The notes under the pieces: generated by a model
Told to the model about the DNA's origin: nothing
The model's database searches: none
Seen by the model: only the letters and a program-made list of their open reading frames with translations
Part shown: piece after piece, positions 42,661-51,293 of the stretch
Layout of the letters: the number at the start of each line of letters is the position of its first letter
Numbering within the stretch: the first letter of the stretch is position 1
Position numbers and translations under genes: made by a program
NCBI RefSeq assembly: GCF_030272705.1
Contig: NZ_JARFYM010000021.1
Span: forward strand, 47,006-111,005
Direction: 5' to 3'
Length of the DNA: 64,000 nt
Origin: Rhizobium mayense
GTDB taxonomy: Bacteria; Pseudomonadota; Alphaproteobacteria; Rhizobiales; Rhizobiaceae

Positions 42661-43641
42661 TCAAAAAAGATCGTCGATTTCAGCCCAGAGCCCCGTGGGA
42701 ATGGCCAGCTCAGACCAGACCAGATTCTCTGCGATGCGCTCGGGTCGGCTCATGCCGAGAACCGCCGCGGCAACCTGCTCATTGCGGAATGGAAACTGGA
42801 TCGCCGCGGCCTGCAACGGAATTCCATGCCGAACACAAATCGCCTCAATCTTCCTGGCGCGGGCGACGACATCTTCCGGCGGCGCGCCGTAGTCGAACGT
42901 AGTGGTCGTGCTCCCGGGTCCCGTGGCGAGGATGCCGGAGTTAAAGACGCCGGCGACGACGATCTCGACGCCCTGACGAGCCGCCTCGGGAAGAAGATCC
43001 ACCTCGGCGGCGCGGTCCAGCAGCGTGTAGCGGCCAGCCATCATCACCGCATCGAGCGAACACGCCTTGATGAAACGGGTCGCCACGTCGCTCTCGTTGA
43101 CGCCAACACCGATCGCCTTGATATGACCAGCCTTGCGCAGATCGGCGAGCGCCCGGTAGCAGCCCTCGATCGCCTCATTGAAATGACGTTCGTAGGCATC
43201 ACCATGCGTGAAGCGATCGACATCATGAATGTAGATCAGATCGAAGTCGGCGATCCCGAGGCGGCTCGCCGATTGCTCTAGCGAGCGCATCGTACCGGCA
43301 TAGCTGTAGTCGAATACCGGCTTCAGCCGCAGCGGCGAGGCCCAGAGGCCGTAGTCCACGGTCTCGCCATAGGGCGGGACCATATAACGCCCGACCTTGG
43401 TGGAAATCGTGACCGTGTTCCTATCGACGCTGCGCAGGAAAGTGCCGAGACGAAGCTCGCTGAGCCCGTGCCCATAAAGCGGTGCGCTATCGAAATAGCG
43501 CATGCCGCCCTCGTAGGCCCTTAAAAGCACCTCGGCCGCCTGCGCTTCGGTGACATTGCGATAGAGCGTGCCAATGCCGCTCGCGCCGAAACCAAGACGC
43601 GATTTAAAGCCAATGCGGCTTTGGGACGAGCCGCCGGTCAT
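42661..43641 (-). CDS. Aldo/keto reductase, aldose 1-dehydrogenase type
   Basis: The 326-residue protein is a paralogue of the one at 41244, with MRYFDSAPLYGHGLSELRLG near 47, the catalytic Lys in TISTKVGRYMVPP and IYIHDVDRFTHGD near 135. ATG 43641 (MTGGSSQSRIGFK) overlaps the amidohydrolase stop by four bases; a longer in-frame start is not needed. As third gene of the operon with a lactonase-type amidohydrolase, it probably makes the sugar lactone that the amidohydrolase opens. Confidence 0.86.
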   Translation of the reverse strand: MTGGSSQSRIGFKSRLGFGASGIGTLYRNVTEAQAAEVLLRAYEGGMRYFDSAPLYGHGLSELRLGTFLRSVDRNTVTISTKVGRYMVPPYGETVDYGLWASPLRLKPVFDYSYAGTMRSLEQSASRLGIADFDLIYIHDVDRFTHGDAYERHFNEAIEGCYRALADLRKAGHIKAIGVGVNESDVATRFIKACSLDAVMMAGRYTLLDRAAEVDLLPEAARQGVEIVVAGVFNSGILATGPGSTTTTFDYGAPPEDVVARARKIEAICVRHGIPLQAAAIQFPFRNEQVAAAVLGMSRPERIAENLVWSELAIPTGLWAEIDDLF

Positions 43642-44513
43642 ACGTTCGGCTCCTGGAATTCCGGCAGCCGATAAGCTTCGATCGCATTGAGGCCGAATAT
43701 CCGTACGAGCTCGCCTTCGGAGAGGTCCTTCAAGCATTCGCGCAACGCGTCGACGACCCTGTCATAACTTGCGGCAACAAGGCACACCGGCCAATCGGTA
43801 CCGAACATGCAACGTTCGGTTCCAAACACCTCGAGCACCTCGCGAACGTAGGGCTTGAGATCCTCGGGTGTCCAGGTCTTCCAGTCAGCCTCCGTGACCA
43901 TGCCTGAGAGCTTGCACCAGACATGATCACGCTCTGAGCGGAACTGGCGGATCAGGACGGCCCATTCGTCGAAGCCGCGATTGCGGATTTCCGGCTTCGA
44001 AATATGGTCGAGCACGAAACGGGCCTGCGGGAAAGCCCCGACCGTATGGATGCATGAGGGCAGCTGGGGCAGGTTCGGCACCAGGTCGTAGACGAGGCCG
44101 GCAGCCTCGACCGCCTTGAGGCCGCGCTTGGCATCATCGCGCGACAGCCAATTGGGATCGGTTTCCGTCTGGATCAGGTGCCGCACGCCGACCAGCCACT
44201 TGCCTTCGGGTGCCGCCTTCAATGCCGCCAGCGTGTCGCCGACCTTCGGATCGGTCAGGTCTACCCAACCGACGACGCCGGCGACGAAATCGGTCGCTTG
44301 CGCCGTGCGGATGAAATCCCAGGTCTCGCCGAGATCGTTCCAGGTCTGTACGAGCACGGTACCGGTCACACTGTTCTTTTTGAGGCTCGGCCTGAGATCC
44401 GAGGGCTCGAATTTCCGGTTGATCGGTTCGAAGGGACCACTCAGCCAACCGTAGTCTCCGCCGCTTGCCGGGTCCCAGAAGTGATGGTGGGAGTCGATGA
44501 TTGGGTTCGTCAT
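43638..44513 (-). CDS. Amidohydrolase family protein, L-fuconolactonase/L-rhamnonolactonase type
   Basis: The 291-residue metal-dependent hydrolase begins IIDSHHHFWDP, the metal-binding motif of this COG3618 family, followed by VGVRHLIQTE near 111, RFVLDHISKPEI near 166 and RCMFGTDWPVC near 236 with the catalytic Asp. AAGGAG lies nine bases before ATG 44513. It likely hydrolyses a six-carbon sugar lactone to the acid, matching the adjacent aldose dehydrogenases. Confidence 0.83.
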   Translation of the reverse strand: MTNPIIDSHHHFWDPASGGDYGWLSGPFEPINRKFEPSDLRPSLKKNSVTGTVLVQTWNDLGETWDFIRTAQATDFVAGVVGWVDLTDPKVGDTLAALKAAPEGKWLVGVRHLIQTETDPNWLSRDDAKRGLKAVEAAGLVYDLVPNLPQLPSCIHTVGAFPQARFVLDHISKPEIRNRGFDEWAVLIRQFRSERDHVWCKLSGMVTEADWKTWTPEDLKPYVREVLEVFGTERCMFGTDWPVCLVAASYDRVVDALRECLKDLSEGELVRIFGLNAIEAYRLPEFQEPNV

Positions 44514-44525
44514 GGCTTTCACTCC

Positions 44526-45512
44526 TTACCAGCGCTGATGGACATATTGCTTGATGGTGGTGTCATAGATCGCCTTGATTTCCTGCATAGCACTCTGCGG
44601 GATGGGAGGGAGATCAGCGGCTTCCGCGTTGGAGCGCGCTTGTGCGGGATTGCGGGCTCCCGGGATGGCGACGGTGACGGCGTCGAACATCAGGATCCAG
44701 CGCAGCGCGAATTTCGCCATGGTTGTATCGCCGGATACCAGCGGCCTGACGCGCTCAACGGCCTCCAGCCCGACCTCATAAGGAACGCCCGAGAAGGTTT
44801 CGCCGACGTCGAAGGCCTCACCGTTGCGATTGAAAAGGCGATGATCGTTCGCTTCGAACTTGGTATCCTTCTGGAACTTGCCGGATAACAAGCCGCTTGC
44901 GAGCGGAACGCGAGCGATGATGGCGACCTTCTTGTCTTGCGCCTCGGCGAAGAAATGCTCGATCGGACGTTGGCGGAAGGCGTTGAAGATGATCTGGACG
45001 CTGACGACACCGGGATATTCGATAGCCTTCAGCGCTTCTTCGACGCGCTCGACGCTGACACCGTAATTGCGGATCTTGCCTTGCTCGACCAGCCGGTCGA
45101 GGCGTTCAAATATCTCGGGGTGATAGTAGAGATCCGTCGGCGGGCAATGCAGCTGCACCAGGTCCAGGCGATCCGTCTCGAGGTTCTTCAGGCTTCGTTC
45201 GATCCAACCGCTCAGGTTCTCGGCGCTATAGCCCTCGACGAACTGCTGAGGCAGGCGACGTCCGGCCTTGGTGGCGATGAACGGGCGTTCGCCACCGCGC
45301 TCCTTCATTACTTTTGCGATGAGCCGTTCGGAATGACCGTCGCCATAGACATCGGCTGTATCGATGAAGGTGACGCCGGTATCGAGCGCTGCATGCAGTG
45401 CGGCAAGCGCCTCGTCGTCGTTCACCTCGCCCCATGCGGCGCCGATCGCCCAAGCACCAAATCCAATCTCGCTGACCTTGCGGCCGGTTCGGCCGAACTC
45501 CTTCATGCGCAT
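44526..45512 (-). CDS. Aldo/keto reductase
   Basis: The 328-residue barrel has VTFIDTADVYGDGHSERLIAK near 46, catalytic Lys in FIATKAGRR and VQLHCPP near 122, then NYGVSVERVEE. This subgroup is more distant from the two aldose dehydrogenases nearby. GGGAG lies seven bases before ATG 45512. It is the first gene of the operon, diverging from the Liv-type transporter across operator copy B. Substrate not certain; a sugar aldehyde or ketone is likely. Confidence 0.83.
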   Translation of the reverse strand: MRMKEFGRTGRKVSEIGFGAWAIGAAWGEVNDDEALAALHAALDTGVTFIDTADVYGDGHSERLIAKVMKERGGERPFIATKAGRRLPQQFVEGYSAENLSGWIERSLKNLETDRLDLVQLHCPPTDLYYHPEIFERLDRLVEQGKIRNYGVSVERVEEALKAIEYPGVVSVQIIFNAFRQRPIEHFFAEAQDKKVAIIARVPLASGLLSGKFQKDTKFEANDHRLFNRNGEAFDVGETFSGVPYEVGLEAVERVRPLVSGDTTMAKFALRWILMFDAVTVAIPGARNPAQARSNAEAADLPPIPQSAMQEIKAIYDTTIKQYVHQRW

Positions 45513-45602
45513 GTTCCACTCCCTGGTTTGCGATCCCGGCGGGGCCGGCTTCTCGCGGTAGGCTTGCTTGACATTCTCCGTCACGGCTATTATCAGAGAA
45601 CA

Positions 45603-45619
45603 GGGTTGTACGACAACCC
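45603..45619 (+). promoter_or_regulatory. GntR/FCD-type operator, copy B
   Basis: GGGTTGTACGACAACCC is a 17-bp inverted repeat with central ACG, the longest version in the window. It sits between the divergent aldo/keto reductase operon and the Liv-type transporter operon and can control both. Confidence 0.82.
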
Positions 45620-45656
45620 GGTAAGAATGCAAAATCTGCACTGGGAGGATGAGACC

Positions 45657-46868
45657 GTGCGATCACTGGTATTGGGAGGCATTTCTCTTGCGCTCGGCCT
45701 CGGCGCGTCTGCCTATTCAGCGTCCGCGGAAGACACGATCAAGATCGGGGTCGTCGCCGCTGAATCCGGCGCATTCGTTTCGGCCGGGCATACGTTGCCC
45801 GCAGGCGTCGGCCTGGCGGTCAAGGAAATCAATGACGCCGGTGGCGTCAAGGTCGGAGACAAGACCTACAAGATCGAGCTGCTCAAGCGCGACGACCGCA
45901 CCGACGTTTCAACTGCGATCGCCGCCACACAGGAGCTCGTGCGCGACCAGAAGGTCGCCGCGATCTTCGGCTCCGAAACGCATGACTTTACCCTGGCAAT
46001 GACCAAGATCACGCAGCCGGCCAAGGTCATCCAGATTGCTGGCAACAGCACGCTCGCGAAGATCCTGAACCCGCAATCCGTCGCTCCGGGCGGCGAGGAC
46101 CATTATCTGTTCCAGTCCGAGCCACAGGAATTCCAGCGCTCCGGATCGACCGCCCGTGGCGTGCTGAGCCTGCTGACGCCGCTCGTCGGCCACCCGCTGA
46201 AGAAGTCCGTCGTCATCGTCGGCAACGATGCGACCGGTCAGTTCCTCACGTCCTACTACGTCAAGGCCCTCAAGGCTGAGGGCCAGGAAGTGCCCGAGGT
46301 CATCTCCTATCCGCCGGATACCACCGACTTCTCGCCGTTCCTGACACGTGCCAAGAGCCTGAACCCGGATGTCGTGCACTTCTGGTACAATGGCGACTCG
46401 ACACTGACGGCTCTGCCGCAGGCGCTCGAACTCGGCGTCGCTCCGAGCTATTTCCTGTTCGGCGTCGATCCTGGCATCTGGAAGGAGCGTGGTCTTTCCG
46501 CCGACGTTCCCGTCGCCATGAGCTGCGTCCCGATTTGTTGGGGTGAATCCTCCAACGCCAATGCGAAGATCTATTTCAACAATTACTTCGCCGCCGGCGC
46601 TCCGAAGGGCGTGACTTCGTCGGTGTCGTTGCTCTACTACGACTACGTCCACATGCTCGCTGAAGCCTGGACGAAGGCAGGCTCGCTCGATCCGGACAAG
46701 ACGGTCGCGGCCATGGAATCGATTCACCACAAGGGTGTGGTTTCCGATGACCTTTCCTTCAACAAGAGCCATCAGGTGACCCACGCCACCGAAGTCTGCG
46801 CTGCGGCACCCGGCGGCAACATATCCTGCGCGATGCAGCAGCCACCGGCGGAAGCCCCGGCCGAATAA
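45657..46868 (+). CDS. LivK-type (branched-chain amino acid family) substrate-binding protein
   Basis: The 403-residue periplasmic protein starts at GTG 45657 (GGAGG eight bases ahead) with signal peptide VRSLVLGGISLALGLGAS and cleavage after YSASA. The mature part reads IKIGVVAAESGAFVSAGHTLPAGVGLAVKEIND, the type I family pattern, with later ETHDFTLAMTKI and SVSLLYYDYVHMLAEAW. Longer in-frame upstream sequence is antisense to the aldo/keto reductase. Despite the family name, the operon context suggests a sugar acid, lactone or other non-amino-acid substrate. Confidence 0.9.
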   Translation: MRSLVLGGISLALGLGASAYSASAEDTIKIGVVAAESGAFVSAGHTLPAGVGLAVKEINDAGGVKVGDKTYKIELLKRDDRTDVSTAIAATQELVRDQKVAAIFGSETHDFTLAMTKITQPAKVIQIAGNSTLAKILNPQSVAPGGEDHYLFQSEPQEFQRSGSTARGVLSLLTPLVGHPLKKSVVIVGNDATGQFLTSYYVKALKAEGQEVPEVISYPPDTTDFSPFLTRAKSLNPDVVHFWYNGDSTLTALPQALELGVAPSYFLFGVDPGIWKERGLSADVPVAMSCVPICWGESSNANAKIYFNNYFAAGAPKGVTSSVSLLYYDYVHMLAEAWTKAGSLDPDKTVAAMESIHHKGVVSDDLSFNKSHQVTHATEVCAAAPGGNISCAMQQPPAEAPAE

Positions 46869-46882
46869 CTGTCAGGACGCCG

Positions 46883-46906
46883 ACCCGCCGGCCACAGCCG
46901 GCGGGT
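46883..46906 (+). other. Intercistronic hairpin after the binding-protein gene
   Basis: ACCCGCCGGC (46883-46892) pairs perfectly with 46897-46906 around the loop CACA; the sequence TCCTCTC follows. It lies 14 bases after the binding-protein stop and before livH, as at two other transporter operons in the window. Confidence 0.75.
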
Positions 46907-46964
46907 TCCTCTCAGGAAAGACAGGCCGTATGACCGAGGGCCTGCGCAACAGCGGAACAGGGCT

Positions 46965-47834
46965 GTGGACATTCTCATTCAGCAACTCCTCAATGGTCTG
47001 TCGATCGCGAGCGTCATCACGCTGATCGCCGTTGGGGTCACTTTGATCTTCGGCCTGACCGGCATCATCAATTTCGCCCATGGCGAATTCCTGATGGTCG
47101 GCAGCATCGTCACCTGGCTCGCCGTCCGCGGCGGATTGGGCTTTCCCCTTGCTCTGGTGCTCGCGGTTCTCGCCGTCGGCCTGATGGGCTTCGTCCTCGA
47201 ACGCGGATTGTTCCGATTTACGCTGACGCGACCGACCAACGGCTTCATCGTCTCACTCGGGCTCATCGTGGTGCTGCAGCACATCGTCATCTTCTTTTAT
47301 GATCCGAACCAGAAGAGTATTCCACGCCCGCTGACGGGCATCTGGGATGTCGCTGGCGTTCGCATCGCCTCGGTCCGCGTCATGGTCATTCTCGTGACCA
47401 TTGCCGTCGTGGCACTGACCTTCGCCATGGTCACCCGCAGCCGCTACGGCCGCGCGCTTCGCGCCGCGGTCGACGACCGTGACACCGCCGCTCTGATGGG
47501 CATTCCGGTCCGCCGCTACATCACAGGCGTCTTCGTTCTTGGCAGCGCACTTGCCGGCCTTGGCGGAGCGCTGCTGATTGCCCTCTTTCCGATAACGCCG
47601 TTCACTGGCGGGACCATGGTGATGAAGGGATTCGCGGTGGCGCTGATCGGCGGCCTCGGCAACCTGACAGGCGCCGTGGTAGCCGGGCTGATCCTCGGCA
47701 TCGTTGAGGGCTTCAGCGCCGGCTACGGCTTCTCGGCCTGGACCGACGCCTACTCCTTCGCCCTGATGATCCTTGTGCTGCTCTTTAAGCCGAACGGGCT
47801 TTTCGGCGGCACCAGCGGCCCGAAGATGGCCTGA
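46965..47834 (+). CDS. LivH-type branched-chain family ABC permease
   Basis: The 289-residue membrane protein starts at GTG 46965 and carries about eight helices. GLTGIINFAHGEFLMVG near 27 is the family signature, and DRDTAALMGIPVRRYITGVFVLGSALAG near 160 is the ATPase-contact loop. It forms the channel with LivM encoded 17 bases downstream. Confidence 0.93.
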   Translation: MDILIQQLLNGLSIASVITLIAVGVTLIFGLTGIINFAHGEFLMVGSIVTWLAVRGGLGFPLALVLAVLAVGLMGFVLERGLFRFTLTRPTNGFIVSLGLIVVLQHIVIFFYDPNQKSIPRPLTGIWDVAGVRIASVRVMVILVTIAVVALTFAMVTRSRYGRALRAAVDDRDTAALMGIPVRRYITGVFVLGSALAGLGGALLIALFPITPFTGGTMVMKGFAVALIGGLGNLTGAVVAGLILGIVEGFSAGYGFSAWTDAYSFALMILVLLFKPNGLFGGTSGPKMA

Positions 47835-47851
47835 CGGCGAAAGGACGATCC

Positions 47852-48871
47852 ATGAACAACACGTTCTCGCCTTTCCGCGCGCTCATCCCCGCTCTGGTGG
47901 TGATCGCACTCCTCGCTCTTGTTCCAGCGCTCGGTCCCAGCAATCGTCTGCTGTCGCTGGCGATCTCCGCCGGCATCAATGTCGTTGCCCTCTATGGCCT
48001 TTCCGTTCTCTTCGGACAGACCGGCATCCTCTCCATGGGGCATGCTGCGCTTGTCGGCGTCGGCGCCTACGCCGCCGCGCTTCTCGCACGGGACACCGGG
48101 TTCGGCTTCTGGCTCGCTCTGCCGCTCGGCGGGGTCTTCGCCGGAATAGCCGCCGTAGTCATCGGCGTGCCCTCGTTGCGCGTCTCCGGCCATCACTTCG
48201 TCATCATGACCTTCGCTTTCGGGCAGCTGCTGACAATCGTCCTGACCAATGGTGGCGACTATACGGGTGCAGCGACCGGCCTCGATCTTCAATTGCCGGT
48301 CAGCTTCTTCGGCACGCCCGTCGACGACCTGATGCCTTATTACTATATCGTCCTGGCATTTGTAGCGCTGAGTGCGGTCGCAAGCTGGGCGATCATCAAC
48401 TCGCCCTATGGCCGCACCTTGCGGGCCATCCGCGAAAACGAGAAGCTCGCGGCATCGCTCGGCATCAATATCGGCCGCCACAAGATCGGCGCCTTCGTGG
48501 TCAGCGGCGTATTTGCCGGCGTTTCAGGCGTGCTTCTCGCCTATTTCCTGCGACACATCTCGCCCAGTCAGTTCGCTTCCTTCCCCAGTATCTATCTGGC
48601 GCTGATGGTCATGATTGGTGGCGCGAGGCTGCTGCTCGGCCCGCTTGCCGGTGGAATCCTGGTCTCATTCCTTCCGGAAGTCCTGAACCTGGACCCGGTG
48701 GAATCTCGCATCCTCTACGGCGTCTGCCTGATCGCAGTCATCCTGCTGCTGCCAAACGGCCTGATCGCCGGTCTGCTCGAAGGTTGGCAGAAGCTCTTTG
48801 GGAACGCGGCGCAAAAGCGTGCTGGCAATGCGTCGGCTGACGCCAAACACGCCGCGGAGGCCGGACGATGA
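47852..48871 (+). CDS. LivM-type branched-chain family ABC permease
   Basis: The 339-residue membrane protein has YGLSVLFGQTGILSMGHAALVGVGAY near 48, the LivM hallmark, and IRENEKLAASLGINIGRHKIGAF near 194. About nine helices are apparent, with a hydrophilic C-terminal tail. Its stop overlaps livG by four bases. Confidence 0.93.
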   Translation: MNNTFSPFRALIPALVVIALLALVPALGPSNRLLSLAISAGINVVALYGLSVLFGQTGILSMGHAALVGVGAYAAALLARDTGFGFWLALPLGGVFAGIAAVVIGVPSLRVSGHHFVIMTFAFGQLLTIVLTNGGDYTGAATGLDLQLPVSFFGTPVDDLMPYYYIVLAFVALSAVASWAIINSPYGRTLRAIRENEKLAASLGINIGRHKIGAFVVSGVFAGVSGVLLAYFLRHISPSQFASFPSIYLALMVMIGGARLLLGPLAGGILVSFLPEVLNLDPVESRILYGVCLIAVILLLPNGLIAGLLEGWQKLFGNAAQKRAGNASADAKHAAEAGR

Positions 48872-49590
48872 ACGCCATTTTGGAAATCAACGGGCTCAAA
48901 AAGCAGTTCGGCGGCCTGACGGCTCTGTCCGGCGTCGACCTGTCGATCGAGGAAGGGGAGATCCTTGGGATCGTCGGCCCCAACGGCTCGGGCAAGACCA
49001 CGCTCTTCAACGTCATCACAGGCGTTCACAAGCCAACGGAAGGCCGTGTCAGCTGGCGCGGCCGCGATATCACCAGCCTTGCCGCCCACGAGATCTCGGG
49101 AGCCGGCATCGGCTATACCTTCCAGCAGGCCATGGCCTTCCCGGGCCTCTCGGTCTGGGAAAATGTCCAGATCGCCTGCGAACATGCGCATCGGAGCGAT
49201 CGTTCCTATCCGTGGACGACGCCTGCGGCACTTCTCGATTTCGTCGGAATCACCGCCCTTGCCAAAGAACGGGCCGGCGTCCTGCCCTTCGGTAGCCTGC
49301 GGCTGCTCGGCATCGCGCTGGCGCTTGCGACGCGGCCCTCGCTGATCCTGCTGGACGAACCGGCCGCCGGTCTCAACGACAAGGAGACGGCAACACTTGT
49401 CGGTCTGGTGCGGCAGTTTCCGGCCCATGGCATCAGCGTCTGCGTCATCGACCACGATATGAAGCTCATGCAGATGCTCTGCAAACGCCTCATCGTACTG
49501 GATTTCGGATCGAAGATCGCAGACGGGCCGACGCAGGCCGTGCTTGCCGATCCGAAGGTTCTCGAGGTCTATCTGGGAGGCGCGCTGTGA
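48868..49590 (+). CDS. LivG-type ABC transporter ATPase
   Basis: The 240-residue ATPase has Walker A GPNGSGKTT near 35 and Walker B LILLDEPAAGLND near 157. The signature region LPFGSLRLLGIALALA near 136 departs from the usual LSGGQ-type (LPYGxQR in LivG). It is coupled by ATGA overlaps to livM and livF. Confidence 0.92.
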   Translation: MNAILEINGLKKQFGGLTALSGVDLSIEEGEILGIVGPNGSGKTTLFNVITGVHKPTEGRVSWRGRDITSLAAHEISGAGIGYTFQQAMAFPGLSVWENVQIACEHAHRSDRSYPWTTPAALLDFVGITALAKERAGVLPFGSLRLLGIALALATRPSLILLDEPAAGLNDKETATLVGLVRQFPAHGISVCVIDHDMKLMQMLCKRLIVLDFGSKIADGPTQAVLADPKVLEVYLGGAL

Positions 49591-50315
49591 GCCTGTTGAA
49601 CCTATCGAATGTCACGACGGGCTATGGCGCGACCGTCGTCAACCGCGACGTTTCTCTAACGCTCGAAGAGAGCGAAGTGATCACCATTTTGGGCCCAAAC
49701 GGCGCGGGCAAGTCCACGCTGCTAAGGACCATCGTCGGCCTCGTCAGGCCGCGCGCCGGGCGCATCAGCTTCGCCGACGAGGAACTGACCGGCCGCACGC
49801 CCGATATCATGGCTAAGCGCGGCGTCGTGCTGGTGCCGGAAGGTCGGCGTATCTTTGCCGACATGACGGTTGAGGAAAACCTGCGCCTTGGCGCTTATGC
49901 AAGGCGTGACAGCGATGCCGTCGACGCCGACGTGAAGACGATGGAGAGTTTCTTCCCGATCCTGGCGACGAAGCGCCAGCAGAAAGGTGGATCCTTGAGC
50001 GGCGGTCAGCAGCAGATGCTGGCGATTGCCCGTGGGTTGATGGCGAGACCGAGGGTCCTGCTGCTTGACGAACCGTCGCTCGGTCTCTCGCCGCTTCTCG
50101 TCAAGGAAATACAAGCGATCATCCTCGATATCGGCAAGACCTTCGGCGCATCGGTTCTGCTTGTCGAACAGAACGCCGGACTGGCTCTCTCGGTCGCCAC
50201 ACGCGGCTATCTGATGCAGAACGGTCGCATCGCGACATCAGGACCGATCGAACAGCTGAAAGACATGTCGCTGATGCGCGAACTATATCTCGGTGGCGTT
50301 GCGGAGCAGGTCTAA
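49587..50315 (+). CDS. LivF-type ABC transporter ATPase
   Basis: The 242-residue ATPase has Walker A GPNGAGKST near 36, signature LSGGQQQMLAIARGLM near 138 and Walker B LLLDEPSLGLSP. VPEGRRIFADMTVEENLRLGAY near 83 is typical LivF. It closes the five-gene Liv-type operon. Confidence 0.93.
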   Translation: MSLLNLSNVTTGYGATVVNRDVSLTLEESEVITILGPNGAGKSTLLRTIVGLVRPRAGRISFADEELTGRTPDIMAKRGVVLVPEGRRIFADMTVEENLRLGAYARRDSDAVDADVKTMESFFPILATKRQQKGGSLSGGQQQMLAIARGLMARPRVLLLDEPSLGLSPLLVKEIQAIILDIGKTFGASVLLVEQNAGLALSVATRGYLMQNGRIATSGPIEQLKDMSLMRELYLGGVAEQV

Positions 50316-50341
50316 TGAATGCAATTTCGATTTCCTACGGC

Positions 50342-50371
50342 CGCGGGCATCTTGAGTTGACGATGCCCGCG
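50342..50371. terminator. Hairpin between convergent genes
   Basis: CGCGGGCATC (50342-50351) pairs perfectly with 50362-50371 around a 10-base loop, between the livF stop and the convergent GntR gene. No T-run flanks it on either side, so a terminator role is tentative. Confidence 0.5.
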
Positions 50372-50426
50372 CACGCCAAGCCGAAGGAGGGACCCTATGT
50401 CGTTCCCCGTTATGCCGCCTGAGCTA

Positions 50427-51173
50427 TCAGTGCGGCGAACTGGCGTCGCGAAGTTCTTCGAAGCGGGCCGCGCTTTTCGACAGATGGTTGCGAAGGGCCT
50501 TGCGGGCGGCGGCTTCGTTGCCGTCACGGATCGCATTGAAGATCGCGTGATGTTCTCTGCGCATGCGTGCGACGTGACGGTCCCGTTCAGATGCCGTAAT
50601 CCGGTCGAGCCTCGCCCATTGACGGGGCACCATGGCGGTGCCGAACGTGTCAAACAGCCGGCTGTAGTAGGAATTCTGCGTCGCAACAAGGATCGCACGA
50701 TGAAAGGCAAAGTCCTCTTCGGCACCATAGCCGCCCCCTTCTGTCGCGCGGTCGAGCGCATCGAGGCGGTCTTGCATGCGGGCGATATCCTCCGGCGTAC
50801 GACGTTGCGCAGCGAGGCCTGCGGCCTCGTATTCGATGCCGAGGCGAAGTTCGAGGACGCGGAGAACCTCGTCGATGGACTCCAGATCATTCGGAATGAT
50901 CTGAAAGGATCGCGGTTTGGGATCATTGGAGACAAAGGCGCCGAGACCCTGGCGCGTGATGATCAGACCCTTCGCGCGCAGCGTGGCAAGTGCTTCCCGG
51001 ACGATCGTTCGGCTAACGCCGGTCGCCTCCATGATCGCCTGCTCGGTCGGGAGCCTCTGACCTGGCTTCAGGTCGCCCGACTCGATCTGCGCGATCAGGC
51101 TGTCGGCAAGGCCGCTACGCAGGTTGGGCATCTGCTGGATGGTATTGAAGACGGCGCTGTCCCTGTCCTTCAT
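50427..51173 (-). CDS. GntR-family regulator, FadR/FCD subfamily
   Basis: The 248-residue regulator has the winged helix LKPGQRLPTEQAIMEATGVSRTIVREALATL near 36 and an FCD domain (about 95-235) with metal ligands in EDFAFHRAILVATQN near 150 and RREHHAIF. ATG 51173 is chosen where similarity begins; longer in-frame sequence runs across the divergent gene's ribosome site. It lies between the Liv operon and a dehydrogenase and is the best candidate to bind the TTGTACGACAA operators. Confidence 0.88.
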   Translation of the reverse strand: MKDRDSAVFNTIQQMPNLRSGLADSLIAQIESGDLKPGQRLPTEQAIMEATGVSRTIVREALATLRAKGLIITRQGLGAFVSNDPKPRSFQIIPNDLESIDEVLRVLELRLGIEYEAAGLAAQRRTPEDIARMQDRLDALDRATEGGGYGAEEDFAFHRAILVATQNSYYSRLFDTFGTAMVPRQWARLDRITASERDRHVARMRREHHAIFNAIRDGNEAAARKALRNHLSKSAARFEELRDASSPH

Positions 51174-51293
51174 GCTTTCTCGAAGTCCGATTTCGCTGTC
51201 CGTCGACAGGCTCCTGCTTCCGTAGCTACCCGATACCCTTGAAAAAAGCAAAAGACCGAACGAACTGAGAAATTTATTTAACCAGGAGGAAAA

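Noticed and set aside
44937..45656. 240-codon upstream extension of the LivK-type gene
   Set aside because: It is antisense to the aldo/keto reductase and lacks motifs; the signal peptide and GGAGG site place the start at GTG 45657.
50397..51242. 281-codon plus-strand frame with a strong ribosome site
   Set aside because: Only the first few codons could be real; the rest is antisense to a typical FCD GntR regulator.
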